Assembly (NCBI GenBank): GCA_945861535.1
Contig: CAMAUZ010000058.1
Location: 1 to 52,767, forward strand
Reading direction: 5' to 3'
DNA: 52,767 nucleotides
From: Akkermansia muciniphila
GTDB lineage: Bacteria > Verrucomicrobiota > Verrucomicrobiia > Limisphaerales > BJHT01
The position numbers and the translations under genes are program-made. Below the pieces are notes generated by a model that was not told the DNA's origin, made no database searches, and saw nothing but the letters and a program-made list of their open reading frames with translations. This document shows, one piece after another, positions 9,580-18,254 of this stretch (its first letter is position 1; the number at the start of each line of letters is the position of its first letter).

Positions 9580-9666
9580 AAAATCCGCCATGAACACCAC
9601 CCATCTCCCCGTCGCCCGCCGCTAGCCTTTCACCCGCCAACCACCAACTCAAAATCCACCCCCGCC

Positions 9667-10257
9667 ATGCACACCACCGACCTCCTCATTCAACTCGTCA
9701 TCAGCGTTTTTCTCATCGTCGGCGTTTACCAGTTCTACTTCTGGTGCCAGCGCCATCACGCCACCGCGCCGCGTGAGTTGCGGCTGCCGCTCGACGACGC
9801 CATTCCCTACCGCCCCCGCTGGGTGTGGATTTACAGCTTCCTCTATTATCCGGTCATTGTGCTGATCAACCTCGCGGTCGAGTCGCCGCGCCATTTTCTC
9901 TACGTGGCGACCAGCTTCGTGCTGCTGCTGGGATTTCAGATGGCGTTCTTCGTCTTCTTCCCCGTGGCGACGCCGGCGGAATGGCGCGCGGTTCCAAATG
10001 GTCGCGGCCACTCGGTGAGGTTTCTGGAGTTCGTGCAGAAGTTCGACGCGCGCTCGAACAGCTTCCCCAGCATGCACACGTCAGTGGCGACGCTCACAGC
10101 GCTGCACCTGCTGCCATTCGCCGGAACGCCGGTGTTCGCTTTCCCCGTGCTGATCGCGGCGAGCTGCCTGTTCACCAAGCAGCACTACGTTGTGGATTTG
10201 CCGGCGGGCGCGCTGCTGGGCTGGTTCACGTTCGGCCTGTTCCGAATGATTTACTGA
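9667..10257 (+). CDS. PAP2-superfamily membrane phosphatase/transferase
   Basis: 196 residues with five or six membrane segments. The conserved PAP2 boxes are visible: SFPSMH at residues 132-137 and KQHYVVD at 171-177 (catalytic His and Asp). An upstream RFLEFVQKFDARSN block is typical of the Aur1/Ipt1-like PAP2_3 subgroup. Such proteins dephosphorylate lipid phosphates or transfer phospho-alcohol head groups at the membrane. It lies 87 bases after the TRAP permease gene on the same strand, but coupling is not evident. The exact substrate is unknown. Confidence 0.75.
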   Translation: MHTTDLLIQLVISVFLIVGVYQFYFWCQRHHATAPRELRLPLDDAIPYRPRWVWIYSFLYYPVIVLINLAVESPRHFLYVATSFVLLLGFQMAFFVFFPVATPAEWRAVPNGRGHSVRFLEFVQKFDARSNSFPSMHTSVATLTALHLLPFAGTPVFAFPVLIAASCLFTKQHYVVDLPAGALLGWFTFGLFRMIY

Positions 10258-10494
10258 AGCGGACGCACGCGGGAGTTTTCCGATGTCCATAACGCCGCTT
10301 CGTCTCCGTCGGGGACGACCTGCCACCCGGCTTTGGCAGAGGGGTCACAGCTTCACTGGCGGCCTTTGCTTCCGCCTTCCCCGGCGTGGTCGCCCACCGA
10401 CACATGCGTCCCCACGTCCACAATTCCGCGACCACACACCCGTACGCCGCCGCGGCTTGCGCGCTTCACCGCGCGCGGTGTACGCTGCGCCCGG

Positions 10495-11613
10495 ATGCGT
10501 CTCCTCGATCGTTATCTGCTGCGCGAGTTGTTGATCCCGCTGCTTTATTGCCTCGGCGGGTTCCTCGTTTTTTGGATCGCCTTCGACCTCTTCACCACGC
10601 TCGACACCTTTCAAGCCAAACACCTCGGCCCCGGCGAGGTGGTGGAATATTACGCCGTGCGCCTGCCAGAACTGATGGTCACGGTCCTGCCGGTGGCCCT
10701 GCTGCTGGCGCTGCTCTACGCGCTCTCCAACCACGCCCGACACCACGAACTGGTCGCCATCCGCGCCGCGGGCGTCGGCCTGTGGCGCCTGTGCGCGCCG
10801 TATCTGGGCGTCGGGATTTTCGCCAGCCTCGCACTGTTCGGACTGAACGAATTCTGGGCGCCCGACGGCAGCGAGGCGGCCACGCGCATTCTCAACCGCC
10901 ACCTGCGCACCGAGGAAAAAACCGAGCGCGAATGGCGGCGCAATCTGAACTTCCACAACGAACGCGACGACCGCTTCTGGACCATCGAGGCCTTTCACAT
11001 CCCCACGCACACCATGCACAAACCGAGCGTGGAATGGCGCACCCCCGACGGCGTGCGGCGGCAGTTCTTCGCGGACAACGGGCGGCGGCTCGGCGGCGTG
11101 TGGACCTTTCAAAACGTGCTCCTGTTTGTCTATCGACCGGCGAATCCCGAGGTGCCGGAACGCACGCAGACCAATCAACTGGCCTTTCCCGCCTTCACCG
11201 AAACGCCCGAGCAGATCCTCAGCGAAATCAAAGTCAGCAGCGTCAGCAACGTGCTCGCCGTGAAGCGCCTCCACTTCAGCCTCCAGGAAATCCTCAATTA
11301 CCGGAAACTCCACCCCGCCCGCGACGGCGAGGTTTATGCGATGATCAACACGCAGTTCCACGGCCGCATCGCCACGCCGTGGACCTGCCTCGTCGTCGTG
11401 CTCATCGCCATTCCGTTCGGGATGCTGCCGGGCCGGCGCAATGTCTTCGTCGGCGTGGCCGCCAGCATTTTCATCTGCTTCGCCTTCTTCGTCCTCGCCA
11501 AATACAGCCTCGCCCTCGGCACCAAAGGTAGCATGGCACCCTGGCTCGCCGCGTGGCTCCCCAACCTCCTCTTTGGCCTCGGCGGCATCGCGATGACCAC
11601 GCGCATTCAGTGA
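10495..11613 (+). CDS. LptF/LptG (YjgP/YjgQ) family permease
   Basis: 372 residues. The N-terminal MRLLDRYLLRELLIPLLYCL and GGFLVFWIAFDLFTTL match the start of the YjgP/YjgQ family. A beta-rich periplasmic domain (about residues 115-265) follows, then the C-terminal membrane helices with IATPWTCLVVVLIAIPFGML. LptF and LptG form the membrane part of the ABC machine that extracts lipopolysaccharide from the inner membrane. Only one such gene is here, with no LptB or LptG partner, so I cannot say which paralogue it is. The ATG at 10495 is preferred because the 54 in-frame residues upstream are Arg/Pro-rich and unlike the family. Confidence 0.88.
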   Translation: MRLLDRYLLRELLIPLLYCLGGFLVFWIAFDLFTTLDTFQAKHLGPGEVVEYYAVRLPELMVTVLPVALLLALLYALSNHARHHELVAIRAAGVGLWRLCAPYLGVGIFASLALFGLNEFWAPDGSEAATRILNRHLRTEEKTEREWRRNLNFHNERDDRFWTIEAFHIPTHTMHKPSVEWRTPDGVRRQFFADNGRRLGGVWTFQNVLLFVYRPANPEVPERTQTNQLAFPAFTETPEQILSEIKVSSVSNVLAVKRLHFSLQEILNYRKLHPARDGEVYAMINTQFHGRIATPWTCLVVVLIAIPFGMLPGRRNVFVGVAASIFICFAFFVLAKYSLALGTKGSMAPWLAAWLPNLLFGLGGIAMTTRIQ

Positions 11614-11615
11614 CG

Positions 11616-11655
11616 AAAAAAAGCTCAAAGCTTAAAGCTCAAAGCTCAAGGGAAG
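11616..11655 (+). repeat. Left arm of an inverted repeat flanking the IS110 element
   Basis: An A/G-rich arm made of repeated AAGCTCAAAG units. The innermost 37 bases pair with 13483-13519 with only two mismatches. The arms are too far out and too AT-rich to be IS110 ends and look like a host spacer palindrome into which the IS inserted. Confidence 0.75.
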
Positions 11656-11659
11656 CACC

Positions 11660-11946
11660 TGAACAGGCGGAACGGCGGACCTGTGACGGCGGGAGAATAA
11701 CTGGCTGTTGCGGCACCCGGCAGTCGTGGTAGAAGCGCCCTGCGCAGTGCGGGAACGAAGACCGACGATCCCATGGTGGCGCAGCGGAAGCTGCGGACCC
11801 CGTAGGGAAGCATGGTCGCAGCCCCCGCGAGACGGCCAGTGGTGGCGGCGCGGGTTCACACGGCTCGCCCGACCCCGTTCAGGAGACTGACTCATTTGGT
11901 TCGGCGGCTGCCCCGCACGGCGCAACAACCCCAACCCATCCGTATT
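11660..11946 (+). ncRNA. Candidate bridge RNA region of the IS110 element
   Basis: In the IS110 group the bridge RNA comes from the left non-coding end, upstream of the transposase. This leader is about 290 bases, is free of credible coding sequence and contains hairpin-forming segments, including CGCAGC-GGAA-GCTGCG at 11780-11795. I cannot place the target- and donor-binding loops by eye, and the exact RNA ends are unknown. The call rests on family knowledge plus position. Confidence 0.4.
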
Positions 11947-13329
11947 ATGAGCCAACGTAAACGTCAGCATCGCAAAACCACCCGGACCGCCGCCGCGCAC
12001 AGCCCGCTGCAGACGGTCATTCATCCCGACGCCGCCGGCATTGATGTCGGGGCCACCGAACTGGTCTGTGCCGTCCCGGCCGGACGCGGCCCCGGACCGC
12101 ACGTCCGCACCTTCAGCGCCTTCACTGCCGGGCTCCACGAGTTGCGCGACTGGCTGGTGGCCTGTGACATCAAGACCGTGGCCATGGAATCGACCGGCAA
12201 CTACTGGCTGTGCGCCTGCCTCCTGTTGGAGGATGCCGGGATCGAAGTCTGCCTGGTCAACGCCCGGCACATCAAGGGCGTGCCCGGCAAAAAGACCGAT
12301 GTCTGTGACGCCGCCTGGCTGCAGCAGCTCCATGCCGCCGGCCTGCTGCGGGGCAGCTTCCGGCCGGAAAAGGAAATCCTCCCGCTGCGCTATCTGATGC
12401 GGCACCGGGGCGACCTGCTGCACCAGGCCGCCGAGCAGGTGCTGCTCATGCAAAAGGTGCTGACCGAGATGAACCTGCACATCCACCATGTCTTCAGCGA
12501 TGTGGATGGCGAGAGCGCCCAGCGCATCATCACCGCCATCCTGGGCGGCGAACGCGACGCGGCCAAGCTGGCCGCGCTGCGCGATCCGCGCTGCCGCGCC
12601 TCGCTGGCCAAGGTGCTGGCGGCGCTGAAGGGAGACTTCCGCCCCGAGTACCTGTTCGTCCTGCGCCAGTGCCAGGAACGCTGGCAGCAACTGGGCCGCA
12701 GCCTGACCGAGTGCGATGCCGTCATCGCCCGGCAGACCGCCGCCGTGAGCGGGGTCACCGACGCCCCGTTGCCGGCGGCCCCGGCGACCCAGCGCCGGGT
12801 CCACAAAAACATGCCGCAGACCATGCCCGTGTATGCCGAGGCCTACCGCCTGTTCGGGGTCGATCTGAGTGCGGTGCCCGGCGTCAGCGGCGGCGTGCTC
12901 TGCACGCTGCTGAGCGAACTGGGCACGGCGGTCCACCTGCGGGAGAAATTCCGGAGCGCCGAAGCCTTCGCCAGCTGGCTGGGGCTGTGTCCGGACAACC
13001 GGATCAGCGGCGGCCGGATTCTCAAGGCCCGCACGCGCAAGGTGGCCAACCGCATCGCCACCATCCTGCGACTGGCGGCCAACTCCCTCAGTCGCGCCAA
13101 GGGACCGATGGGCGACTACGTGCGGCGCTTCAAAGGGCGCCTGGGCAAGGCCGAAGGGATCGTGGCCGGGGCCCACAAGCTGGCGCGGATCATCTGGGCG
13201 ATGATCGTCAGCGGCGAGGCCTACGATGAAAGCAAGGCCTTTGCGGTGAGTGCGAGCACCACCGCCCGCCGCCTCAAAAACCTCCAGCACCAAGCCCAAG
13301 CCCTGAACATGAAACTCGTGCCCGTGTAA
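11947..13329 (+). CDS. IS110-family transposase (DEDD recombinase)
   Basis: 460 residues. The RuvC-like DEDD acidic residues are visible: Asp33 (GIDVG), Glu81 (AMESTGNYW), Asp118 and Asp121 (KKTDVCDAAW). The C-terminal Transposase_20 domain starts near LSAVPGVSGG (about 308) and carries the conserved serine in PDNRISGGR (Ser354), the presumed nucleophile. Both catalytic centres look intact, so the element may still be mobile. The ATG at 11947 is chosen because the 45 in-frame residues upstream come from the structured non-coding leader. Recombination is RNA-guided in this family. Confidence 0.95.
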   Translation: MSQRKRQHRKTTRTAAAHSPLQTVIHPDAAGIDVGATELVCAVPAGRGPGPHVRTFSAFTAGLHELRDWLVACDIKTVAMESTGNYWLCACLLLEDAGIEVCLVNARHIKGVPGKKTDVCDAAWLQQLHAAGLLRGSFRPEKEILPLRYLMRHRGDLLHQAAEQVLLMQKVLTEMNLHIHHVFSDVDGESAQRIITAILGGERDAAKLAALRDPRCRASLAKVLAALKGDFRPEYLFVLRQCQERWQQLGRSLTECDAVIARQTAAVSGVTDAPLPAAPATQRRVHKNMPQTMPVYAEAYRLFGVDLSAVPGVSGGVLCTLLSELGTAVHLREKFRSAEAFASWLGLCPDNRISGGRILKARTRKVANRIATILRLAANSLSRAKGPMGDYVRRFKGRLGKAEGIVAGAHKLARIIWAMIVSGEAYDESKAFAVSASTTARRLKNLQHQAQALNMKLVPV

Positions 13330-13482
13330 CATACTCGCTCGCCTGTTACTCAGGAGGAGCAAGCACCAAGCTGAATCGCACACTGCGCAAAAAATGTCGC
13401 GCCCCGCACCGCTCGTCGCCGTTGGGAAAAGTAATCGCCAGACCACCATCCCCACCGCTCCCATGGAACTTGAAAATTGGGC

Positions 13483-13519
13483 CTTCCCTTGAGCTTTGAA
13501 CTTTGAGCTTTGAGCTTTT
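13483..13519 (-). repeat. Right arm of the inverted repeat flanking the IS110 element
   Basis: Reverse-complementary to the innermost 37 bases of 11616-11655, 35 of 37 positions matching. It lies just upstream of rtcB and more than 100 bases beyond the inferred right end of the IS, so it is probably host sequence. Confidence 0.75.
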
Positions 13520-13543
13520 CCGCCCCCTGCCGATCATCGCCGC

Positions 13544-14938
13544 ATGAACTCCCAACACCTCGTCCGCCTCGGCGTGCCCCTCGGCGAGAGCACCCGCCGC
13601 GCGATTGATTTCATCTCCAAATTCATCCTCGGCGGCGGCGACAAAACGCAGCTCGAAGCCGAGGTCAAAGCCATCGTCGCCAATCCCGCCGCCTTCGTGA
13701 CCGACCCCCTGCGCGGCGCGTTTGCCAAGACCCTCCTCGCCGCGCCGCCGCCGCCCCGCGACGCGCCCGTGAAATATCGCCAATGGGGCGAGGGCCTCGA
13801 GCACGAGGCCGTGATGCAAATGGAAAAGGCCTGCCTGCTCCCCGTGGCCGTCGCCGGCGCGCTCATGCCCGACGCCCACGTCGGCTACGGCCTGCCCATC
13901 GGCGGCGTGCTCGCCACGGACAACGCCGTCATTCCCTACGCCGTGGGCGTGGACATCGCGTGCCGGATGAAGCTCACCGTGCTCGACCTCCCGCTGCGCG
14001 ATCTCGAGCGCAAACAAGACCGCCTCACCCGCGCCATCGAGGCCGAGACCCGCTTCGGCGTCGGCGCGAATTTTCGGGACCGCCGCACCCACGACGTCCT
14101 CGATGCCGACTGGTCCGTCAGCCCGATCACGAAACAAAATAAGGACCGCGCCTGGTCCCAGCTCGGCAGCAGCGGCAGCGGCAATCACTTCGTCGAGTTC
14201 GGCGTGTTCACGGTGAAGGAGCCGCTCGACGCCCTGCCACCCGGCGAATACGTCGCGCTCCTGTCGCACAGCGGCAGCCGCGGCACCGGCGCGGCCGTGT
14301 GCGATCACTACAGCAAAATCGCCATCAGTCAGTTTCCCGATCTGCCCAAGGAATTGAAGCGCCTCGCCTGGCTCTCGCTCGACTCGGCGGAAGGCCAGGA
14401 ATACTGGGCCGCCATGGAATTGATGGGCCGCTACGCCGCCGCCAACCACGCCTGCATTCACCAACACCTCGCGGCCAATCTCGGCGCGACCGTTTTGTTC
14501 GACCTCGAGAACCATCACAATTTCGCGTGGAAAGAACGGCACGTCATCGACGGCAGCGCGCGCGACGTGATCGTTCATCGCAAAGGCGCAACCCCGGCGG
14601 GCGCGGGCGTGCTGGGCATCATCCCCGGCTCGATGGCCTCGCCCGGTTTCGTCGTGCGGGGCAAAGGCAACGCTGAATCCCTCAACTCCGCCTCGCACGG
14701 TGCGGGCCGCGTGATGAGCCGCAAACGCGCCACCGAATCGCTCTCGTGGGACAAAGCCCGCCACCTCCTGCACGACCGCGGCGTGAACCTCATCTCCGCC
14801 GGCCTCGACGAAATGCCGATGGTGTACAAAGACATCCACGCCGTCATGGCCGCGCAAACCGACCTCGTTGAAGTGATCGGCCAGTTCGATCCCAAACTCG
14901 TCAAAATGGCCCCGCCTGGCGAACGCCCGGAAGACTGA
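13544..14938 (+). CDS. rtcB: RtcB-family RNA ligase
   Basis: 464 residues. RtcB joins 2',3'-cyclic phosphate and 5'-OH RNA ends using GTP and Mn2+. Metal and active-site motifs are present in order: PDAHVG (Asp110, His112), VDIACR (Cys140), SGNHFVE (His215), SHSGSRG (His242), NHHNF (His324-His325), HRKGATPA (345-352) and SHGAGR with the presumed guanylylated His385. The length suits the shorter bacterial subclass. No RtcA or RtcR-type regulator is next to it. Its role (RNA repair or tRNA healing) is inferred from the family. It begins 25 bases after a palindrome arm and 167 bases after the inferred IS110 end. Confidence 0.9.
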   Translation: MNSQHLVRLGVPLGESTRRAIDFISKFILGGGDKTQLEAEVKAIVANPAAFVTDPLRGAFAKTLLAAPPPPRDAPVKYRQWGEGLEHEAVMQMEKACLLPVAVAGALMPDAHVGYGLPIGGVLATDNAVIPYAVGVDIACRMKLTVLDLPLRDLERKQDRLTRAIEAETRFGVGANFRDRRTHDVLDADWSVSPITKQNKDRAWSQLGSSGSGNHFVEFGVFTVKEPLDALPPGEYVALLSHSGSRGTGAAVCDHYSKIAISQFPDLPKELKRLAWLSLDSAEGQEYWAAMELMGRYAAANHACIHQHLAANLGATVLFDLENHHNFAWKERHVIDGSARDVIVHRKGATPAGAGVLGIIPGSMASPGFVVRGKGNAESLNSASHGAGRVMSRKRATESLSWDKARHLLHDRGVNLISAGLDEMPMVYKDIHAVMAAQTDLVEVIGQFDPKLVKMAPPGERPED

Positions 14939-15115
14939 CGCACCCGCAGCGCGGACGTCTCGCCGGCTCCCATCGCCCGCATGGCCTCACTGCGGGCTTG
15001 GCACCGCGCAAAATGTTCAGCGAACGGTGAGCCGAGAGTCGCTCCTTCGCCCACCGCTTCCGCCCCCGGTTCACCCGAAGCCGGCTGGAAGGCGGCGCTC
15101 GGACCACGGCACCAG

Positions 15116-16783
15116 TTACGGCTCAGCTTGGAGCTGGGAGTTTTCCGCGCTCGTCCGCGCGAGGAGAAACGCCTTCAGTTCCGCCGCAATTTTTCCACCG
15201 AAGCCGGAGACTCCGGCGATTTCCTCCACGCTCACGGTTCGCAAGCGCTGGACGGAGCCGAACTTTTTCAGCAAGGCCAGCTTGCGCGCCTCGCCGATGC
15301 CGGGGAATTCGTCGAGCACGCTCTCAGAAATTTTTTTGAGGCGAAGCTGCGCGTTGAAGGTGTTCGCGAACCGGTGCGATTCGTCGCGCACACGCTGGAG
15401 GAGTTTGAGCGCGCCCGAGTCGAGCGAGAGCCGCAGCGGCTCGGCTTCGCCGGGGCGATGGAGTTCCTCGAATTCCTTGGCGATGCCGAGGATGGGGATG
15501 CGGCTGAGGCCGAGCTTGGCGAGTTCCGCGCACGCGGCGTTGAGCTGGCCTTTGCCGCCGTCGATCAGGATCAGGTCGGGCAGGCCCGCATGACGCGGCG
15601 CGGCGGGCACCCACGGGGCGTTCAGCTCGTCGTTCGTCAGCGTGAAAGCGGGCGCCGCCACTTCGCCCGACGCCTCGGTTGCGTCGTCGGTCTGCGTCGT
15701 CGGCTCGGTCGCGGCGGCGACTTTCCCCGGGTCGCTCGTCGCCTCGCGCAGTTCGCGCAACACGCGCGTGTAGCGCCGCCGCACGGTTTCGGCCATGCAC
15801 GCGAAGTCGTCCTGCCCGACGACGCTTTTCATTTTGAAGCGCCGGTAGTTCGCGCGGTCCGGCCGGCCGTGCCAGAAGCTCACCAGCGACGCGACGGCGA
15901 AGGTGCCGCTGATGTTGGAGATGTCGAAGCCCTCGATGCGCTCGGGGGCCTTGGCGAGGCCGAGCACGCGGGCGAGTTCGCGCACGTCGGCCTCGGGATT
16001 CAGCGAGACCGGGAGCTTGTAGGGAACGCGCTCGAACTTCTCGGTTTTCTCGGTGGTTTTCTTCAGGTCGTTGAGCAGGTCGCGCAGTTGCGCCGCCTTT
16101 TCAAAGTCGAGCGCGGCCGCCGCCTTTTTCATTTCGGCGGTCAGTTCCGCGGCCATTTCCAGACAATGCCCGTCGAGAAAATCCGCGGCGGCCGTGACCT
16201 GGAGCAGATACTGGTCGCGCGTGACGTTGCCGATGCAAGGCGCGGTGCAGACCTTGAGGTGCGCGTAGAGGCAGTGCTTGTAATCGGCCTGCGTGGGCGT
16301 GAGCGGACGGCAGCCGCGCAGGTTGAACTTGGCGCGCACGAGGTGCAGCGTGCGCCGCAGCGCGCCGCCGTTGGCGAAGGGACCGAAGTAACGCGCCGCG
16401 TCGTCGAGCCGCTGGCGCGTGAGGGTGAAGCGCGGGATCGGGTCGTTCAGATTCACCTTGAGCATCAGGAAGCGCTTGTCGTCGCGGAAGGAGACGTTGT
16501 ACCGCGGATGGAATTCCTTGATGAGCTTGCTCTCGAGCAGCAGCGCCTCGGCTTCATTGCGCACGACGTGCGTGTCCAGATCGTGAATCGCCTCGACCAG
16601 CGCGTTGAACTTGAGGTCCCAGCCCATGCGTCGCGACGGGTGAAAATAGGTGGTGACGCGCTTGCGCAGATCGCGCGCCTTGCCGACGTAGATCACCGTG
16701 CCGAAGCGGTCTTTCATCAGATACACCCCGGGCTTGTGCGAGATCTGCGAGAGCTTGTTGCGGATGTGGTCGGTGGCGGGCAT
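15116..16783 (-). CDS. uvrC: UvrABC excinuclease subunit C
   Basis: 555 residues, a little shorter than the usual 600. In order: a GIY-YIG nuclease domain (KPGVYLMKD and GTVIYVGKA, residues 15-40) for the 3' incision; a UVR motif near residues 195-230 (ALDFEKAAQLRDLL); an RNase H-like endonuclease domain for the 5' incision (EGFDISN and LILIDGGKGQLN); and a C-terminal helix-hairpin-helix pair (FPGIGEARK and VSGFGG). A variable Glu/Ala/Thr-rich insert precedes the catalytic GGKGQ block. The ATG at 16783 starts MPATDHIRNKL, two bases after the stop of the upstream frameshifted gene, so the two were probably one operon. Confidence 0.94.
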   Translation of the reverse strand: MPATDHIRNKLSQISHKPGVYLMKDRFGTVIYVGKARDLRKRVTTYFHPSRRMGWDLKFNALVEAIHDLDTHVVRNEAEALLLESKLIKEFHPRYNVSFRDDKRFLMLKVNLNDPIPRFTLTRQRLDDAARYFGPFANGGALRRTLHLVRAKFNLRGCRPLTPTQADYKHCLYAHLKVCTAPCIGNVTRDQYLLQVTAAADFLDGHCLEMAAELTAEMKKAAAALDFEKAAQLRDLLNDLKKTTEKTEKFERVPYKLPVSLNPEADVRELARVLGLAKAPERIEGFDISNISGTFAVASLVSFWHGRPDRANYRRFKMKSVVGQDDFACMAETVRRRYTRVLRELREATSDPGKVAAATEPTTQTDDATEASGEVAAPAFTLTNDELNAPWVPAAPRHAGLPDLILIDGGKGQLNAACAELAKLGLSRIPILGIAKEFEELHRPGEAEPLRLSLDSGALKLLQRVRDESHRFANTFNAQLRLKKISESVLDEFPGIGEARKLALLKKFGSVQRLRTVSVEEIAGVSGFGGKIAAELKAFLLARTSAENSQLQAEP

Positions 16784-16785
16784 GG

Positions 16786-17399
16786 CTATTCCGGCAGCAA
16801 GTCTTCCGGCAGGGCGATCAACTCGCCGCCGCCGTCGATTCGCCAGACGGCCCGGCCATCCGCCGCGATCCTGACGACCACGCCCCGCACCGAGCCACGC
16901 AGGGTTTTCACGCGGTCGCCGGGCTTGAATGCGGCGACTTCGGCGAGGCTCTCGATGATTTCCACCATCGTCTCGCGGTCCAACACCCCCGCGATGTAGT
17001 GGGCCGCAGCCGACGTGATATCGCGATGTCGGGCAGTTGGCAGGTCGGCCAACACCACCCCGAGAAGCTGCCGGCCGATGGCGGCGAAGGTGTTGCCGTT
17101 GAAGAAGAGAAACGGTGCCCGGCGATGAAACGATTTCAGGAAGTCGAGCGCTTCTCCGAGGGTGAAGACGGTGCGATGGCTTTCGTTCCACTCGCGCTCG
17201 CACGCAGCCGCAGTTTCTGAATTAAGGCCGTGCTGCGCTCGACCTCGTTCGCACGTTCCTCGATTGATGTGGGTGACAGACTGCCAGTCCCAGTTTTTGA
17301 GAAAAGCGGCTCGGGTTTGAAACGGTGATTCGTGGCCAGGGCCTCCTCGAGGATGTCCTCGGTGGTCAGGTGTTCCAGCAGGTCGAGACGGAGTTTCAT
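16786..17399 (-). pseudogene. Frameshifted hypothetical gene upstream of uvrC
   Basis: The gene is split between two overlapping frames. The N-terminal part (start ATG at 17399, MKLRLDLLEHLTTEDILEEA) reads well to about 17200. The natural continuation, EREWNESHRTVFTLGEALDF and on to IALPEDLLPE, lies in a different frame that has no start of its own. A single-base indel near 17195-17210, in a GCG/CTG-rich stretch, would explain it. The joined protein would be about 203 residues, helical first, with a small beta-rich end (KPGDRVKTLRGSVRGVVVRI) resembling an SH3/KOW fold. Family unrecognised. Sequencing error or true decay cannot be told apart here. Confidence 0.6.
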
Positions 17400-17448
17400 C
17401 GGGCATAAGTTAGCGCAGGTGCGAGCCGTGCGCCAAGCTGGTTTCGGG

Positions 17449-18021
17449 TCAGGTCGGCGTCAACTCGGGCCGCTCCATGAACGCGTAGCACAGCAGGTGG
17501 CAGATGCCCATGTGCGCGTCCTCCACGCGGCCGTAGTGCGTGTCGGGGATGACGACGACGTCCTTGGCAATCTCCGCGAGCCGGCCGCGTTTGGCCCCGA
17601 CCAAGGCGATGGTGTGCAGGCCGTTGGCATTGGCCCACTCGATGGCTTTCACGCAGTTTGGCGAGTTGCCGCTGACGCTGAGGGTGAGCGCGAGGTCCCC
17701 TGGGCGGCCGTAGTTCTGAAGCTGGCCGGCGAAGACGTCGGCGTAGGCGTAGTCGTTCCCGAGCGCGGTCAGCCAGCTCACGTTGTCGTTGAGCGAGAGC
17801 ACGCGGAAACGCTTGCTGAGCTTGTCGGACGAGCCCTTGCCGAGATCGGTGGCGAAGTGCGAGGCGTTGGCCGCGCTACCGCCGTTGCCGAAGACAAAAA
17901 TCTGCCGGTCCTCGCGGTGCGCCTGCCGGAGCTTGTCCACGAGGCGCACAACCGCGTCCGCCGGGATGGCGTCGAGCGCGGCCTTCTGTTTCGTGATGTA
18001 ATCGGCGACCCAATCTTTCAT
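17449..18021 (-). CDS. SIS-domain sugar-phosphate isomerase (GmhA-like)
   Basis: 190 residues forming one SIS domain. The phosphosugar-binding motif FVFGNGGSAANASHFATDL is at about residues 47-65, followed by SVSGNSPN and the C-terminal DTHYGRVEDAHMGICHLLCY. That last block matches the active site of sedoheptulose-7-phosphate isomerases, which start ADP-heptose synthesis for lipopolysaccharide or S-layer sugars. The ATG at 18021 (MKDWVADYI) is used because the 65 in-frame residues upstream are Arg-rich and unlike protein. No heptose kinase or transferase is adjacent, so the substrate is inferred from family resemblance. Confidence 0.82.
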   Translation of the reverse strand: MKDWVADYITKQKAALDAIPADAVVRLVDKLRQAHREDRQIFVFGNGGSAANASHFATDLGKGSSDKLSKRFRVLSLNDNVSWLTALGNDYAYADVFAGQLQNYGRPGDLALTLSVSGNSPNCVKAIEWANANGLHTIALVGAKRGRLAEIAKDVVVIPDTHYGRVEDAHMGICHLLCYAFMERPELTPT

Positions 18022-18254
18022 GCGCGCACGCTCGCAAAGCGCCGGAGCTTTGCACAGTCGAAACTCCGGCACGGCCGCCATCCGGGCGCATCCGCGAACT
18101 GCCCGCCGAACCCCACCGGTCTCGATCGCGGCGTGCCACGCGCCGCGTCCGGCAGCTCTGGCGGTGCCGATCCGACCACGTCGCAAACCACCCGGGCGGA
18201 TGGGCGGACGCGGCAACCGCTCGCCTCGGGGTCCCCCTTGCTCTACCGTGCCTC

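Larger units (their letters stand above)
11660..13377 (+). mobile_element. IS110-family insertion sequence (approximate limits)
   Basis: The element comprises a non-coding leader of about 290 bases, a full-length DEDD transposase gene and a short right end. Limits are inferred from a 7-base direct repeat AAGCACC at 11653-11659 and 13371-13377; removing one repeat plus the interval rejoins a plausible host spacer. IS110 elements move through circular intermediates guided by a bridge RNA and leave little or no target duplication, so the repeat could be a core or donor sequence rather than a duplication. The insertion lies between the LptF/G gene and rtcB and damages neither. Confidence 0.7.

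Noticed and set aside
8077-9600. Long minus-strand frame of about 507 codons opposite the TRAP permease
   Set aside because: A Gln/Glu/Arg/His-rich antisense shadow of the permease gene; composition is an artefact of GC-rich coding DNA.
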